DNA of 64,000 nt from Phenylobacterium montanum (GCF_018135625.1 NZ_CP073078.1:682001-746000), one strand, 5' to 3'. Shown: positions 9,120 to 17,602, counted from the first letter of the stretch. Translations and numbers: made by a program. Notes: generated by a model from the letters alone, not told the origin.

Positions 9120-11387
9120 CTACGATTTCAGCAGCGCCGTCGCCTCGTCCAGGCGCTTGCTGCAGGTGTCCAGAGCATCGGCGGTGCGGCCGATATAGTC
9201 TGCGGCCTCGGACCAGCGGCGCCCCTCGATCGCCTCGCGCACCCCGGGCAAGGTCTTGGCGCCGTAGCCGGTCAGGACGCCTGGCGCCGAGATCAGGTTC
9301 TTGTACCAGGGCCGGCCGGGCAGGCCGCGCTCGTCCGACAGGCTCTGCTCAAGGCTCTGCAGCATGGCGTTGGCCTTGGCCAGGGCTTCGGGCTTGACGT
9401 GGGCGACATCGGCCGCCGCGGCGTCGAAAGCCTTGGCGCTGGCCTTCAGCCGCGCTGTCGCTGCATCAAGTTTGGCGAAGTCGATGGCCGGCACGGGGTC
9501 CTCGGCGGCCGGGGCGGCCCAGTGATGGGTCGGGTCATACGCCAGGTCGAAGGCCTTGCTTTCGACCGCGGCGTCCAGCGCCTGGCTACGCTGGCGCATA
9601 TTGTCCGCCAGCTTGTGCAACTGCTCCAGATTGCCTGCGATCAGGTCCGCCGCTTCGGCATAGCGCAGCGGGTTCAGGTCGGCGTCGGCCGCCCGCATCA
9701 CCATCCGCCCGCCGGTCTTGGCCATGACCACCCCATAGGCGAAGCCCGGATCGCCGAAGCGCTCGTAGTGTTCGAAGGTGTCATAGAGCGAGTGATAGAC
9801 CCCGCCCTGGTCGTCTTCGTCGCCATAGGCGATGTCGATCGAGGCTATGCCCAGGTGCTGGACGAAGGGGGTGTAATCCGAGCCTGAGCCCATCGGGCCG
9901 ATCGCGATCTCGCCGGTCTTGGATTCGTCCTTGGCCGCCTCGCGGATCATCTCGTCGGCGCGGGGGTCGAGGGCGTCGACCTGGATCTTGGCGAACTCCC
10001 GGGCCAGGACGCTCTTGCCGGTCTCCGGGTCAGTGACATCGGCGGCGACGCCGGTGGCCAGTTTCCGAGCGGCGTAGCTGGCGTCGAAGTTTACGAAGCC
10101 GCGGCCATTGGTGTCGGAATTGATGTAGAGCACCGCCTTGGCCTTCAGCTCGGCGGCGTGCTGCTCGGCCCACTCGGTCGAGCCCAGCAGGCCCGGTTCC
10201 TCGCCGTCCCAGCTGGCGTAGACGATGGTCCGCTTGGGCCGCCAGCCGGTCTTGGCCAAGGCGCCCAGCGACTTGGCCTCCTCCATCATGGCGGTCTGGC
10301 CGGACAGCGGATCCCAGGCGCCGTAGACCCAGCCGTCGCGGTGGTTGGCGCGGATCACCCACTGGTCGGGAGCCTGGCTGCCCTTCATCACCGCAATCAC
10401 GTCATAGAGCGGCTTCAGGCTCCAGTCCGCCTCGGTCTTCAGGTGAACCTGAACCCCGTTTCCGCCGACGTGATAGGTGATCGGCAGGGCTCCGCGCCAC
10501 GCCTTGGGCGCCACCTCGCCGCCCAGGGCCGCCAGGAAGTGCTGGGCGTCGCCATAGGAGATCGGCAGGGCGGGGATCTTCAGGATGGTCTCGGCCTGGC
10601 TGATCGGGATGCGCTTGGCGTCCTTGGTCGCGCCTTCGTTCGGGGTCAGCGGGTCGCCGGCGCGGATCGGCATGTCCAGCACCGAGCCGCGCTGGAAGCC
10701 TTGGGGCGGGCGCCAGCCGCCCTTGGGATAGGTCTCGCCCGGGCCATAGCCGTCGTCGGCGGGGTCGGAATAGATGATGCAGCCGATCGCCCCGTGCTCC
10801 TGGGCCAGCTTCGGCTTCAGGCCGCGCCAGCCGCCGCCGTAGCGGGTGATGACGATCTTGCCCTTGACGCTGACGCCCATGCGCTCCAGCGCCTTGTAGT
10901 CCTCGGGCATGCCGTAGTTGGCGTAGACCAGGTCGCCGGTCACGTCGCCGTCGCCCTCGAAGGCCAGCCAGGCGGGCAGGGCGCCCTTCATGTCGACGCT
11001 GGAGGTGTCGCCCGGGATCGGGGTTTCCTGCAGGGTCGCGCTGAACGGGTTGGGGCCCAAGAGCTCGAGCGCCTCGCTCTTGGGGGTCGGATAAAGGACC
11101 TGGAACTCTTCGATATGGGCGTCCCAGCCCCAGGCCTTGAACTGGGCGAGGGTATATTCCGCGTTGGCCTTGTTGTGGGGCGCGCCGACCTGATTAGGGG
11201 CTGCGGCCATCAGCTTCAGGCGCTCGCGGATGGCGTCCGCGGACAGGGCCTGGTCGAACCGGCCCTCCAGCGCGCGCTCAGCCTCGCTCGACTTGTCGGT
11301 GAAACCAACCAGAGGCTCGGCCGAGGTCGCCGCTCCGAAAGCCAAGGCCGACAGCGCCGCCGCGCTCACGCCCGCCAATCCACGCAT
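9120..11387 (-). CDS. Secreted M28 family metallopeptidase (glutamate carboxypeptidase II-like)
   Basis: A 755-residue secreted zinc peptidase shares the architecture of glutamate carboxypeptidase II / transferrin-receptor-like proteins. It has a signal peptide (about residues 1-24), a PA domain inserted around residues 130-300, the M28 catalytic domain and a C-terminal helical dimerisation domain. Zinc and catalytic residues are all present: NHRDGWVYGAWDP (His, Asp), SWDGEEPGLLGS (catalytic Glu and ligand Glu), YINSDTNG (Asp) and YHSLYDTFEHYE (His). ATG 11387 fits a Shine-Dalgarno GGGGAG six bases upstream better than a TTG two codons earlier. The likely role is trimming extracytoplasmic peptides; the true substrate is unknown. 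Confidence 0.9.
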   Translation of the reverse strand: MRGLAGVSAAALSALAFGAATSAEPLVGFTDKSSEAERALEGRFDQALSADAIRERLKLMAAAPNQVGAPHNKANAEYTLAQFKAWGWDAHIEEFQVLYPTPKSEALELLGPNPFSATLQETPIPGDTSSVDMKGALPAWLAFEGDGDVTGDLVYANYGMPEDYKALERMGVSVKGKIVITRYGGGWRGLKPKLAQEHGAIGCIIYSDPADDGYGPGETYPKGGWRPPQGFQRGSVLDMPIRAGDPLTPNEGATKDAKRIPISQAETILKIPALPISYGDAQHFLAALGGEVAPKAWRGALPITYHVGGNGVQVHLKTEADWSLKPLYDVIAVMKGSQAPDQWVIRANHRDGWVYGAWDPLSGQTAMMEEAKSLGALAKTGWRPKRTIVYASWDGEEPGLLGSTEWAEQHAAELKAKAVLYINSDTNGRGFVNFDASYAARKLATGVAADVTDPETGKSVLAREFAKIQVDALDPRADEMIREAAKDESKTGEIAIGPMGSGSDYTPFVQHLGIASIDIAYGDEDDQGGVYHSLYDTFEHYERFGDPGFAYGVVMAKTGGRMVMRAADADLNPLRYAEAADLIAGNLEQLHKLADNMRQRSQALDAAVESKAFDLAYDPTHHWAAPAAEDPVPAIDFAKLDAATARLKASAKAFDAAAADVAHVKPEALAKANAMLQSLEQSLSDERGLPGRPWYKNLISAPGVLTGYGAKTLPGVREAIEGRRWSEAADYIGRTADALDTCSKRLDEATALLKS

Positions 11388-11676
11388 TCCCAACTCCCCG
11401 GGCTCTTCGCCCTTTCAACCGTGACTGTTGATCATGTTATCGGTTCCAGCAGCGGGCGAAAGGGGAGATGCGATAGGCTCGCAGGCCCGCCCGCGGCGCG
11501 GCGAGCGGGGTTGATGCAGGTCAAGGCGCCACCGGGTGACAGGTTTAGTTTTCGATCGTGGCCGCGAGTTCCGGGCGCCAGTAGGTCGAACCCGCGTCAT
11601 GCCGCAGTTTGCGGCTTTCCTGTCTTCTCCAACGCGACCCGACAGCATCCCCCCTCGCCGACGGTCGCAAACCTCT

Positions 11677-11709
11677 AGGCCCGGCCGCCCAGCCGGGCCT
11701 CTTCTTTTC
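11677..11709 (+). terminator. Strong intrinsic terminator on the plus strand with no plus-strand gene in front
   Basis: AGGCCCGGC at 11677-11685 and GCCGGGCCT at 11692-11700 form a perfect 9-bp stem with a 6-nt loop, followed by CTTCTTTTC. On the plus strand this is a textbook rho-independent terminator. Both flanking genes are on the minus strand, so it would end an antisense or small RNA transcript from the 11388-11676 gap. The same hairpin also sits just past the minus-strand hydrolase stop at 11712, where it could protect that mRNA's 3' end, but the T-tract is on the wrong side for it. I see no open reading frame of note in the gap. Confidence 0.65.
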
Positions 11710-11711
11710 AA

Positions 11712-13616
11712 TCAGAACGACGCCGCGCCAGGTCTGCGAACAGCCAGATTGGCCTGAGGCTGGCCGCGGTTGGCTTCGGCGCTGACCACGGTCGTCGAAG
11801 CGCTCTCGCGCGTCGCATTCAGCCAAGCCAGCAAGGCGCTCGCGGCCAGGCGGCGGCTGAGGTTGCAGGCGAGGCCGTGGTCGAGGTGGGGGATGATCTG
11901 GACCACGGTATTGGGCATGCGCCGAAGGCGGGCGCCGCCCGAGCCGTAATAGGTTCCCAACTCTTCCAGCGATGCATCATTGACCCCCATGATGAAGCAG
12001 GACCGTCCGCCGCGGCGGCTGTACAGCTCCATCTGGCGCAGAGGCGCCTGGGGGCCATGCCGCGTGGCCCAGCCGGCGATGCGGCTGCGCAGTCGGCCGA
12101 GCAGGGTCAAAAGCACCGCCGGCAGATCCACTCTGTCGACAAAGGCCTGCCTCCAGGCGGACGGGTCGGCCAGGGCCTTCAGATAGGCGCCGGTCGGACG
12201 CCCGTTCTTGTAGCGGCCGAAGGTCAAGGTGTCGCCCGCGCGCCAGACCAGCTTGACCGGGCTGACGGCGAAAACGCCGGCTACGTCTGGGTTGCGCCAT
12301 GCGGCCCGCAGAGCGTGATAGGCGCCGGCGCAGACCCCGAACAGCGTGATATCGGCGTAGCCGCGGGCCTTGAGGAAAGCGACCGCCTTGTCCATCTCCA
12401 CCTCCCGCGGGGTCTCGAACACATGGCAGCGCAGGTCGGCGCCGAGCGCCGGGCTGTCGCCGAGGCCGGAATAATCGAAGCGAAGCGAAGCCATCCCCTG
12501 CCGGGCCAAAGCCAGCGCCGTCCGGGTGGCGAAGCCGCCCACGCCGCTGCGAGGATCGCCTCCGGTGCTGCAGAACACGAGGATCGGGGTGCGGCGCTCC
12601 GGCCGCTCGGGCTCGCACAGCACCCCCCAAAGGCCCTCGGCGACCTCGATGACCTGCTCGATCGCGCCGGGCGGCCGGACCTCCGCATTCAGCTGAAGGC
12701 CGTCCAGGTCGATCGGCGCTAGGCGATCCCCAGCGAACGTCTCCCCCAACCAGGCGCAGACCCGATCGAACATCGCGATCGGCGGCAGATTGCTGTGGGA
12801 CTCGGCGAACAGCGCCTTGAAGCCCGGAAAGGGCTCAGCGCGGACGACAGCGCCCGCGGCGTCGAGTTTGGCTGCGTAGCGCCCGACCAGATTGTTCTGG
12901 GCGGCGACGAACACCGGGACCTTCGGTGTCGGCAAGGCGGCGAGATCGATTTCTCCGATATGGGCGACAGCCTGAGCCGGAAGGCACAGTTCCCCCGCAT
13001 CGAACACGCATTCGTCGGGGTCGGAGCGTTCGCCCAGGACCGCTGTGCTGAAGCGCAGCCGGCGCAGCCAAGACCGCCCGTTCAGGACCGGCGCCAGCAG
13101 CATCAGCCCGTCGGCTTCCCCAGCGCTCAGGGCGGCCAGCGAAGCGCCCAGCCGCACGCCGCCCAGCACCACCCGGCGGACTCCGGTCAGCCGGCGCAGT
13201 TCGGCGACGGCGTGCTTCACGTCCTCGATCCAGGCGGCATAGGCGTCGGCGTCATCCGGAACGTCCAGGGAGTCGCCACAACCCCGGTGGTCGTAGCGCA
13301 GCACCGGAAAGCCGGCGTCGGCGACGGCTTCGGCCATCAGCCGCATCGGCATGTAGGCGCAGCGCGCATCGCGGCCGATCGGCGAAATGACGACCAGTCC
13401 TGTGTCGCGCGGCGCACCCAAGGGAACGTGGAGCCAGCCCTGGAGTCCCGCAAAGGCGAGGGGCCGCGATCGCCTTCCGGCGCCGCCGACGGCCAAGCTC
13501 GTGCGATCATCGCCCAATGTGATCGCCTCCCATCCAGGCCGGCGCCCCAAACAAGCAGCAAAGCTCACAGTCGCAACGCGACGCTGATCGCGGACTGTGA
13601 ACCTGTCCGTAAACAA
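11712..13616 (-). CDS. Tandem alpha/beta-hydrolase fusion with atypical nucleophile elbows
   Basis: The reading frame encodes two consecutive alpha/beta-hydrolase domains, about residues 40-300 and 320-620. Each has the RYDHRGCGDS / RFDYSGLGDS strand-turn typical of the fold. At the nucleophile elbow the first domain reads GGVRLGAS, with Arg where Ser is expected. The second reads GVCAGAYHA, with Cys at the nucleophile place. Both resemble, from memory, the two hydrolases associated with exosortase-A polysaccharide loci, here joined in one chain. No exosortase or polysaccharide genes are near. The start is uncertain: TTG 13616 is the longest option, and GTG at 13568 (starting MSFAACLG) is another. 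The substrate is unknown. Confidence 0.72.
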   Translation of the reverse strand: MFTDRFTVRDQRRVATVSFAACLGRRPGWEAITLGDDRTSLAVGGAGRRSRPLAFAGLQGWLHVPLGAPRDTGLVVISPIGRDARCAYMPMRLMAEAVADAGFPVLRYDHRGCGDSLDVPDDADAYAAWIEDVKHAVAELRRLTGVRRVVLGGVRLGASLAALSAGEADGLMLLAPVLNGRSWLRRLRFSTAVLGERSDPDECVFDAGELCLPAQAVAHIGEIDLAALPTPKVPVFVAAQNNLVGRYAAKLDAAGAVVRAEPFPGFKALFAESHSNLPPIAMFDRVCAWLGETFAGDRLAPIDLDGLQLNAEVRPPGAIEQVIEVAEGLWGVLCEPERPERRTPILVFCSTGGDPRSGVGGFATRTALALARQGMASLRFDYSGLGDSPALGADLRCHVFETPREVEMDKAVAFLKARGYADITLFGVCAGAYHALRAAWRNPDVAGVFAVSPVKLVWRAGDTLTFGRYKNGRPTGAYLKALADPSAWRQAFVDRVDLPAVLLTLLGRLRSRIAGWATRHGPQAPLRQMELYSRRGGRSCFIMGVNDASLEELGTYYGSGGARLRRMPNTVVQIIPHLDHGLACNLSRRLAASALLAWLNATRESASTTVVSAEANRGQPQANLAVRRPGAASF

Positions 13617-13915
13617 TGTTAAGCCACCCGCTGGCTACTTGTCCCAACATCAATCGCCGTAGATCAGCGCCCTAAGTCACTGCAAAGCGCCGATCAACGC
13701 GAGCGAGTTGCAGGCGCCCTCGTCGAAGTTCCGGAACGGTACAGCTTGTTTATGAGGCGCTTGTCGACGGTATCGCTCGAATACTTGGCCTGAGGACGGG
13801 CCGCGGCCCTGACGTCTCTGGATCGCGCGGCGAACTCGCGCGTTAGTCGATTGGCGCCCGTCGCGCCCGGCGGCCCTGTCGACCCCGGCCGGCGATCCGA
13901 ACACAGGAAAGCCCG

Positions 13916-14485
13916 ATGCAGCTCACGAGACGATTCCTGACGGCGAGCATCGCCGCCGCCGCCGCCGCTCCAGCCGGCCTGACCGCTTTCGCCGGCGTCG
14001 CCCAGGCCGCCAGCGCAGAGGATCTCGACCGGCAGAGCCACGAGGCCCTGGAGGCGCTCTACCGCTCGCACCCCTCGGCCGAACAGCTGTCGCGCGCGGC
14101 CAAGGGGGTCCTGATCTTCCCGAACATCGTCAAGGCGGGCCTCGTCTTCGGCGGCAGCTACGGCGAGGGCGAGCTGATCGAGGGCGGCCATGTGGCCGGC
14201 TATTTCAACTCTGTGACCGGGTCGTGGGGCCTGCAGGCCGGCGCCCAGTCCTATGGCTACGCGGTGTTCCTGATGTCCGAGAAGGCCATCCGCTACATCC
14301 ACCAGACCCACGGCTGGGAGATCGGCGTCGGGCCGACGGTGGTGGTGGTGGACGAGGGCGCAGCCAAGAACCTCTCGACCTCGACGCTCAAGGACGACGC
14401 CTACGCCTTCATCTTCAACCAGCAGGGCCTGATGGGCGGGGTCAGCATCGAGGGCACCAAGATCAGCCGCATCAAGCAGCACTAA
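13916..14485 (+). CDS. SYLF/Ysc84-domain lipid-binding protein, exported
   Basis: The 189-residue protein starts with a Tat-like signal (RRFLTA, then an alanine-rich hydrophobic stretch, cleavage near AQA-ASA). It continues as a SYLF (Ysc84-like) domain, with KGVLIFPNIVKAGLVFGGSYGEG, a YFNSVTGSWGLQAGAQSYGYAVFLMS core and GPTVVVVDEG. SYLF domains bind phosphoinositides or other lipids in eukaryotes; the bacterial role, probably periplasmic, is not established. Its stop codon abuts the hairpin that ends the converging peroxiredoxin transcript. Confidence 0.85.
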   Translation: MQLTRRFLTASIAAAAAAPAGLTAFAGVAQAASAEDLDRQSHEALEALYRSHPSAEQLSRAAKGVLIFPNIVKAGLVFGGSYGEGELIEGGHVAGYFNSVTGSWGLQAGAQSYGYAVFLMSEKAIRYIHQTHGWEIGVGPTVVVVDEGAAKNLSTSTLKDDAYAFIFNQQGLMGGVSIEGTKISRIKQH

Positions 14486-14525
14486 AACGCAAAAAGCCCC
14501 GGCGGCCGCTCGGCGCGCCGGGGCT
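14484..14525 (-). terminator. Intrinsic terminator of the peroxiredoxin gene
   Basis: AGCCCCGGCG at 14495-14504 pairs with CGCCGGGGCT at 14516-14525. Read on the minus strand, the 10-bp stem is followed by TTTTTGCGTTTTAG. It lies 18 bp past the peroxiredoxin stop and its T-tract overlaps the stop codon of the converging SYLF gene. Confidence 0.75.
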
Positions 14526-14543
14526 CGCCAAGCGTCCCGAAGG

Positions 14544-15203
14544 TCAGCCCGGCTGCTTGGTGGTGCGCAGGTAGGGCTTGTGCTCGGTCCAGCCCTGCGG
14601 GAACAGGCCCTTGGCCTCTTCGTTGCTGACCGCGGGCACGATGATCACGTCCTCGCCCTGCTTCCAGTTCACCGGCGTCGCCACCCTGTGCTTGGCGGTC
14701 AGCTGCATGGAGTCGATCACCCGCAGCACCTCGTCGAAATTGCGCCCCGTGGTCATCGGATAGACGATGATCAGCTTGATCCGCTTGTCGGGGCCGATCA
14801 CGAACACATTGCGCACGGTGGCGTTGGTGGCGGCGGTGCGGCCCTCGGAGCCGCCCTCGGTGTCGGCGGGCAGCATGCCGTAGAGCTTGGAGACCTTCAG
14901 GTCGGTGTCGCCGATCATCGGGAAGTTGGGCGCCATGCCTTGCGTCTCGGCGATGTCCTGGGCCCAGCGGGCGTGGTTGTCGACGGGATCGACCGACAGC
15001 CCAATCACCTTGACGCCCCGCTTGTCGAATTCCGGCTTCAGCTTGGCCACCGCGCCCAGCTCGGTCGTGCAGACCGGGGTGAAGTCCTTGGGATGCGAGA
15101 ACAAGACGCCCCAGCTGTCGCCCAGCCAGTCATGAAAGCGTATTTCGCCCTCGGTCGTGTTCTGCGTGAAGTCGGGCGCAATATCGTTCAGTTGCAGGGT
15201 CAT
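14544..15203 (-). CDS. 1-Cys peroxiredoxin (Prx6 subfamily, AhpC/TSA)
   Basis: This 219-residue thiol peroxidase reduces hydrogen peroxide and organic hydroperoxides. The peroxidatic cysteine is in HPKDFTPVCTTELG near residue 47, with the preceding Thr and Pro and a downstream Arg conserved. No resolving cysteine in the 2-Cys position is seen, and the long C-terminal half is that of the Prx6 group. The true start is ATG 15203 (MTLQLNDIAPDF), since the frame continues 26 codons upstream without homology. It is divergent, with 172 bp between, from an Rrf2 regulator that could be its redox-sensing controller; that link is inference. Confidence 0.92.
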   Translation of the reverse strand: MTLQLNDIAPDFTQNTTEGEIRFHDWLGDSWGVLFSHPKDFTPVCTTELGAVAKLKPEFDKRGVKVIGLSVDPVDNHARWAQDIAETQGMAPNFPMIGDTDLKVSKLYGMLPADTEGGSEGRTAATNATVRNVFVIGPDKRIKLIIVYPMTTGRNFDEVLRVIDSMQLTAKHRVATPVNWKQGEDVIIVPAVSNEEAKGLFPQGWTEHKPYLRTTKQPG

Positions 15204-15375
15204 GCTGCTGTCCTCGCTCAATCGCCTCTTTTGGCGGCGGGACATTACGCCGCACCTGGCGGCTCTTCCAGCCTTGGCCACAACGCCTGCGCGATTCGTC
15301 CTATCGACACGCTCGGGACCTGCCGTGATAGGCTTGACGATCCCGCGTTTCGCGGGCGATTCCGCGGGAGAAGGA

Positions 15376-15837
15376 ATGCTATCGCAGCGCGGCCGCTACG
15401 CTCTGAAGGCGATGATCAATCTGGCGCGGGGCGGGCCGGGGTCGAGGCAGGTGGCGCTGATCGCCGCCGACGAGGCCATTCCGCGCAAGTTCCTCGAAGC
15501 GATCATGGCCGACCTGCGCCGGGCCAACCTGGTGGAGAGCACCCGCGGCAAGCTGGGCGGCTATCGCCTGGCCCGGCCGGCGGACCTGATCACCTTCGGC
15601 GAGATCATCCGCGTCACCGACGGGCCGCTGGCCCTGATCCCCTGCGCCAGCCGCAACTTCTACCGCCGCTGCGACGACTGCCGCGACGAGGCCCTGTGCA
15701 TCCTGCGCCGGATCATGACCCGGGTGCGCAACGAGGTCTCCGAGGTGCTGGACCGCACCACCCTCTCCGACGCCCTGGCCGCCCCCCAGACCCTGGCGGG
15801 GCTGGAGCTGGAGGATGGGCCGGACGATGTGGGCTGA
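15376..15837 (+). CDS. Rrf2 family transcriptional regulator with cysteine cluster
   Basis: The 153-residue regulator has the Rrf2 winged helix at its N-terminus (MLSQRGRYALKAMINLARG, then the helix at IPRKFLEAIMADLRRANLVES and the wing with RGKLGGYRLARP). In the sensing region four cysteines are spaced C-x8-C-x2-C-x5-C, within the loop that in IscR/NsrR/RirA carries an Fe-S cluster. A good Shine-Dalgarno, GGAGAAGGA, sits just before ATG 15376. It lies divergent from the 1-Cys peroxiredoxin, which suggests redox or iron control of that gene. Exact ligand and cluster type are not known. Confidence 0.88.
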   Translation: MLSQRGRYALKAMINLARGGPGSRQVALIAADEAIPRKFLEAIMADLRRANLVESTRGKLGGYRLARPADLITFGEIIRVTDGPLALIPCASRNFYRRCDDCRDEALCILRRIMTRVRNEVSEVLDRTTLSDALAAPQTLAGLELEDGPDDVG

Positions 15838-15844
15838 GACGCCG

Positions 15845-15962
15845 TTGCGTGGTTCGAGACGCGCCCCTGACGGGCCGCGCCTCACCATGACGAAGTTTTT
15901 TGCAGCCCACCCAATCCAGTCATGGTGAGGGCTCGCGCCAGCGAGCGTCTCGAACCACGCAA
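15845..15962. repeat. Long palindromic intergenic repeat (REP-like), nested inverted repeats
   Basis: An 18-bp perfect outer inverted repeat (TTGCGTGGTTCGAGACGC at 15845-15862 and its complement at 15945-15962) encloses a second 12-bp perfect one (CCTCACCATGAC at 15880-15891 and its complement at 15919-15930). The whole 118-bp unit could fold into one long hairpin. It lies between the Rrf2 gene and the converging OmpA-family gene. The nested design resembles dispersed palindromic elements of alphaproteobacterial genomes. Only one copy is visible here, so genome-wide repetition is inference. Confidence 0.75.
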
Positions 15963-16002
15963 ACCAGATCGAGCGCTCCCCTTTAAGCAAGGCTGAGAAC
16001 CC

Positions 16003-16845
16003 TCAGTTCTCTTCGTCGTCGACCTCGTCGTCGCTCGCATAAGGCCGGCCGCCGGCCAGCCGGTCCGAGCCCGACTTGATCACTATGGTCACCCGGCGGT
16101 TGGCCGGCTCGCGCGCGCCGTCGGGGGTCCTGACCGCCTGGTCGCGCTCGCCGCGCCAGGCCGCATCGACGCTCTCGCCGGCGACGCCGTCGGCCTGCAG
16201 CGCCTCGCGCACCACCTGCGAGCGGCGCTCGGACAGGGCCTGGTTGTAGCTCTCGGAGCCGGCCGCGTCGGTATAGCCGACGATGGTCGCCCGCGAGCCC
16301 GGGCGCGCAGCCGAATAGCGGGCCGCGTCATCGACGATATGCCTGGCCTCCGCCGTCAGCTCGCTCGAGTCGAAGGGAAAGTAGAGCACGAACGACTTGG
16401 TCTCCGCCGCGGCGGCCCTGGGCGGGGCGCGTTCGGGCGCCGGCTGGGCGGGCGGGGGAGGGGGAGGCGGCTCGGCGCCGTAGTCGACCTCCGGCGCATA
16501 GTCTTCGTAGTCGTCGTACCAGCCGTAATAGCCGTAATAGGGCGCCGGCGCGTACCAGGCCCAGGGCGCATAGCCGTACCAGCCATAGCCATAGGGCCAG
16601 CCATAGCCCCGCCAGCCCGGATACCCGCCATGGAAGCGATAGCCGCCGCCATAGTAGCCGCCTCTATAGCCGCCCTGATAACCGCCCCGATAACCGCCAT
16701 GAGGCGCATAGGCCCCGCCGCCATGAGGGCCGCCGAAATGCCCGCCATGCCGGTCTTGAGCGGCCGCGGGCTGCGCAGCCGCCGCGGCGGCGCCGAGGGC
16801 CAGGGCCGCCAGGGTGAGGTTGATTGTCCTGCTCATCTCGAACAT
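16003..16845 (-). CDS. OmpA-family outer-membrane protein with Gly/Tyr-rich N-terminal region
   Basis: Of 280 residues, the first 28 or so are a signal peptide (cleavage near AAAQ). About residues 30-130 form a low-complexity region of GGYRGGYQGGY-type repeats changing to a Tyr/Trp-rich stretch. A short proline run (PPPPPPPAQP) follows, and residues about 145-260 are an OmpA-like peptidoglycan-binding domain (FVLYFPFDSSELT; GYTDAAGSESYNQALSERR; NRRVTIVI). The OmpA domain should tether the protein to the cell wall. The glycine/tyrosine tract may be an extracellular or periplasmic linker. A start three codons later (MSRTIN) is possible. No beta-barrel is predicted by eye. Confidence 0.85.
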   Translation of the reverse strand: MFEMSRTINLTLAALALGAAAAAAQPAAAQDRHGGHFGGPHGGGAYAPHGGYRGGYQGGYRGGYYGGGYRFHGGYPGWRGYGWPYGYGWYGYAPWAWYAPAPYYGYYGWYDDYEDYAPEVDYGAEPPPPPPPAQPAPERAPPRAAAAETKSFVLYFPFDSSELTAEARHIVDDAARYSAARPGSRATIVGYTDAAGSESYNQALSERRSQVVREALQADGVAGESVDAAWRGERDQAVRTPDGAREPANRRVTIVIKSGSDRLAGGRPYASDDEVDDEEN

Positions 16846-16965
16846 CCAGGTCCAGGCGCAGCACGCGACCGTCCCGTCCGGCCACGGGCGCCTGACAAGA
16901 CCTGTGATCCTTTCAAGGTGAACGGCGTGTGAACCATGTTTTGGGGGCCGTCGGGCCAGAAAAGC

Positions 16966-17601
16966 CTAAGGCGGCCCCCGGGCCGCCCGAGCTCGGAAAG
17001 CCGGAACCGGCGGCCACTCAGGCGGCGACACGGCCCGGCGCTCACTAGTCCCAATTGACCTGGCTTCAGGCGATTTCGCCACTGCCCCGGCCGTACCCAA
17101 ACCCTTTCGCAACACCGCCGCCGTCTCGGCCGCCTGCCGCCGAACCGCGGCGGTCAGGGCTTCGACCCCCGCCTCCAGGTCCAGGCCGGCGAACAGATCC
17201 TCGTCCGGATCGCCCAGCCATTCGCGTTCTTCCCGCAGATCCTCATCGTCCGGCTCGTCATCCAGCCGGTCGTCATCACCTGATCGCGCCGCAACCCCCG
17301 CCCGAGGCGCCCGCGCCTGACGCCAGCCCCCGCGCGGCGGCGCCCCTTCGGCCAGCCTAGCCTCCAGCGCCAGGGTCTGGCGCACCGCCCGCGCCACCCG
17401 GGCGAAGCCTGAGGCCGCCTGAGCCGCCTCGGCCGGCGAAACCTCGGCCTCCTCCGCCGCCACCGCCGTCCGCTCGCCCATGGCCCGCGCCACCCGCATC
17501 CCGATTTCGCCCAGCTCCCGCAGTATAGCCCCATGCCGCAACGCCCGATCGCTGGCGCTTTCGGGGGGCTGGGGAGAGGGGCTGGGCGGCGACGTTGACA
17601 T
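16966..17601 (-). CDS. Conserved-type helical protein of unknown function behind a putative LexA box
   Basis: I do not recognise a named family. The 211-residue product (starting MSTSPPSPSP) is alanine- and arginine-rich with helical segments at about 15-90 and 155-190, including ARVARAVRQTLALEARLAE. Between them lies a very acidic stretch rich in DDE (GDDDRLDDEPDDEDLREE). No signal peptide or membrane span is seen. An in-frame ATG six codons upstream (17619) is an alternative. The promoter described at 17603-17638 would put the transcript start almost at ATG 17601, which favours this start and a leaderless mRNA. DNA-damage induction is inferred from the box alone. Confidence 0.55.
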   Translation of the reverse strand: MSTSPPSPSPQPPESASDRALRHGAILRELGEIGMRVARAMGERTAVAAEEAEVSPAEAAQAASGFARVARAVRQTLALEARLAEGAPPRGGWRQARAPRAGVAARSGDDDRLDDEPDDEDLREEREWLGDPDEDLFAGLDLEAGVEALTAAVRRQAAETAAVLRKGLGTAGAVAKSPEARSIGTSERRAVSPPEWPPVPAFRARAARGPP

Positions 17602-17602
17602 G

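Noticed and set aside
13617-13915. Possible regulatory element between the tandem hydrolase and SYLF genes
   Set aside because: About 300 bp with no clear promoter pair, palindrome or small gene that I can defend.
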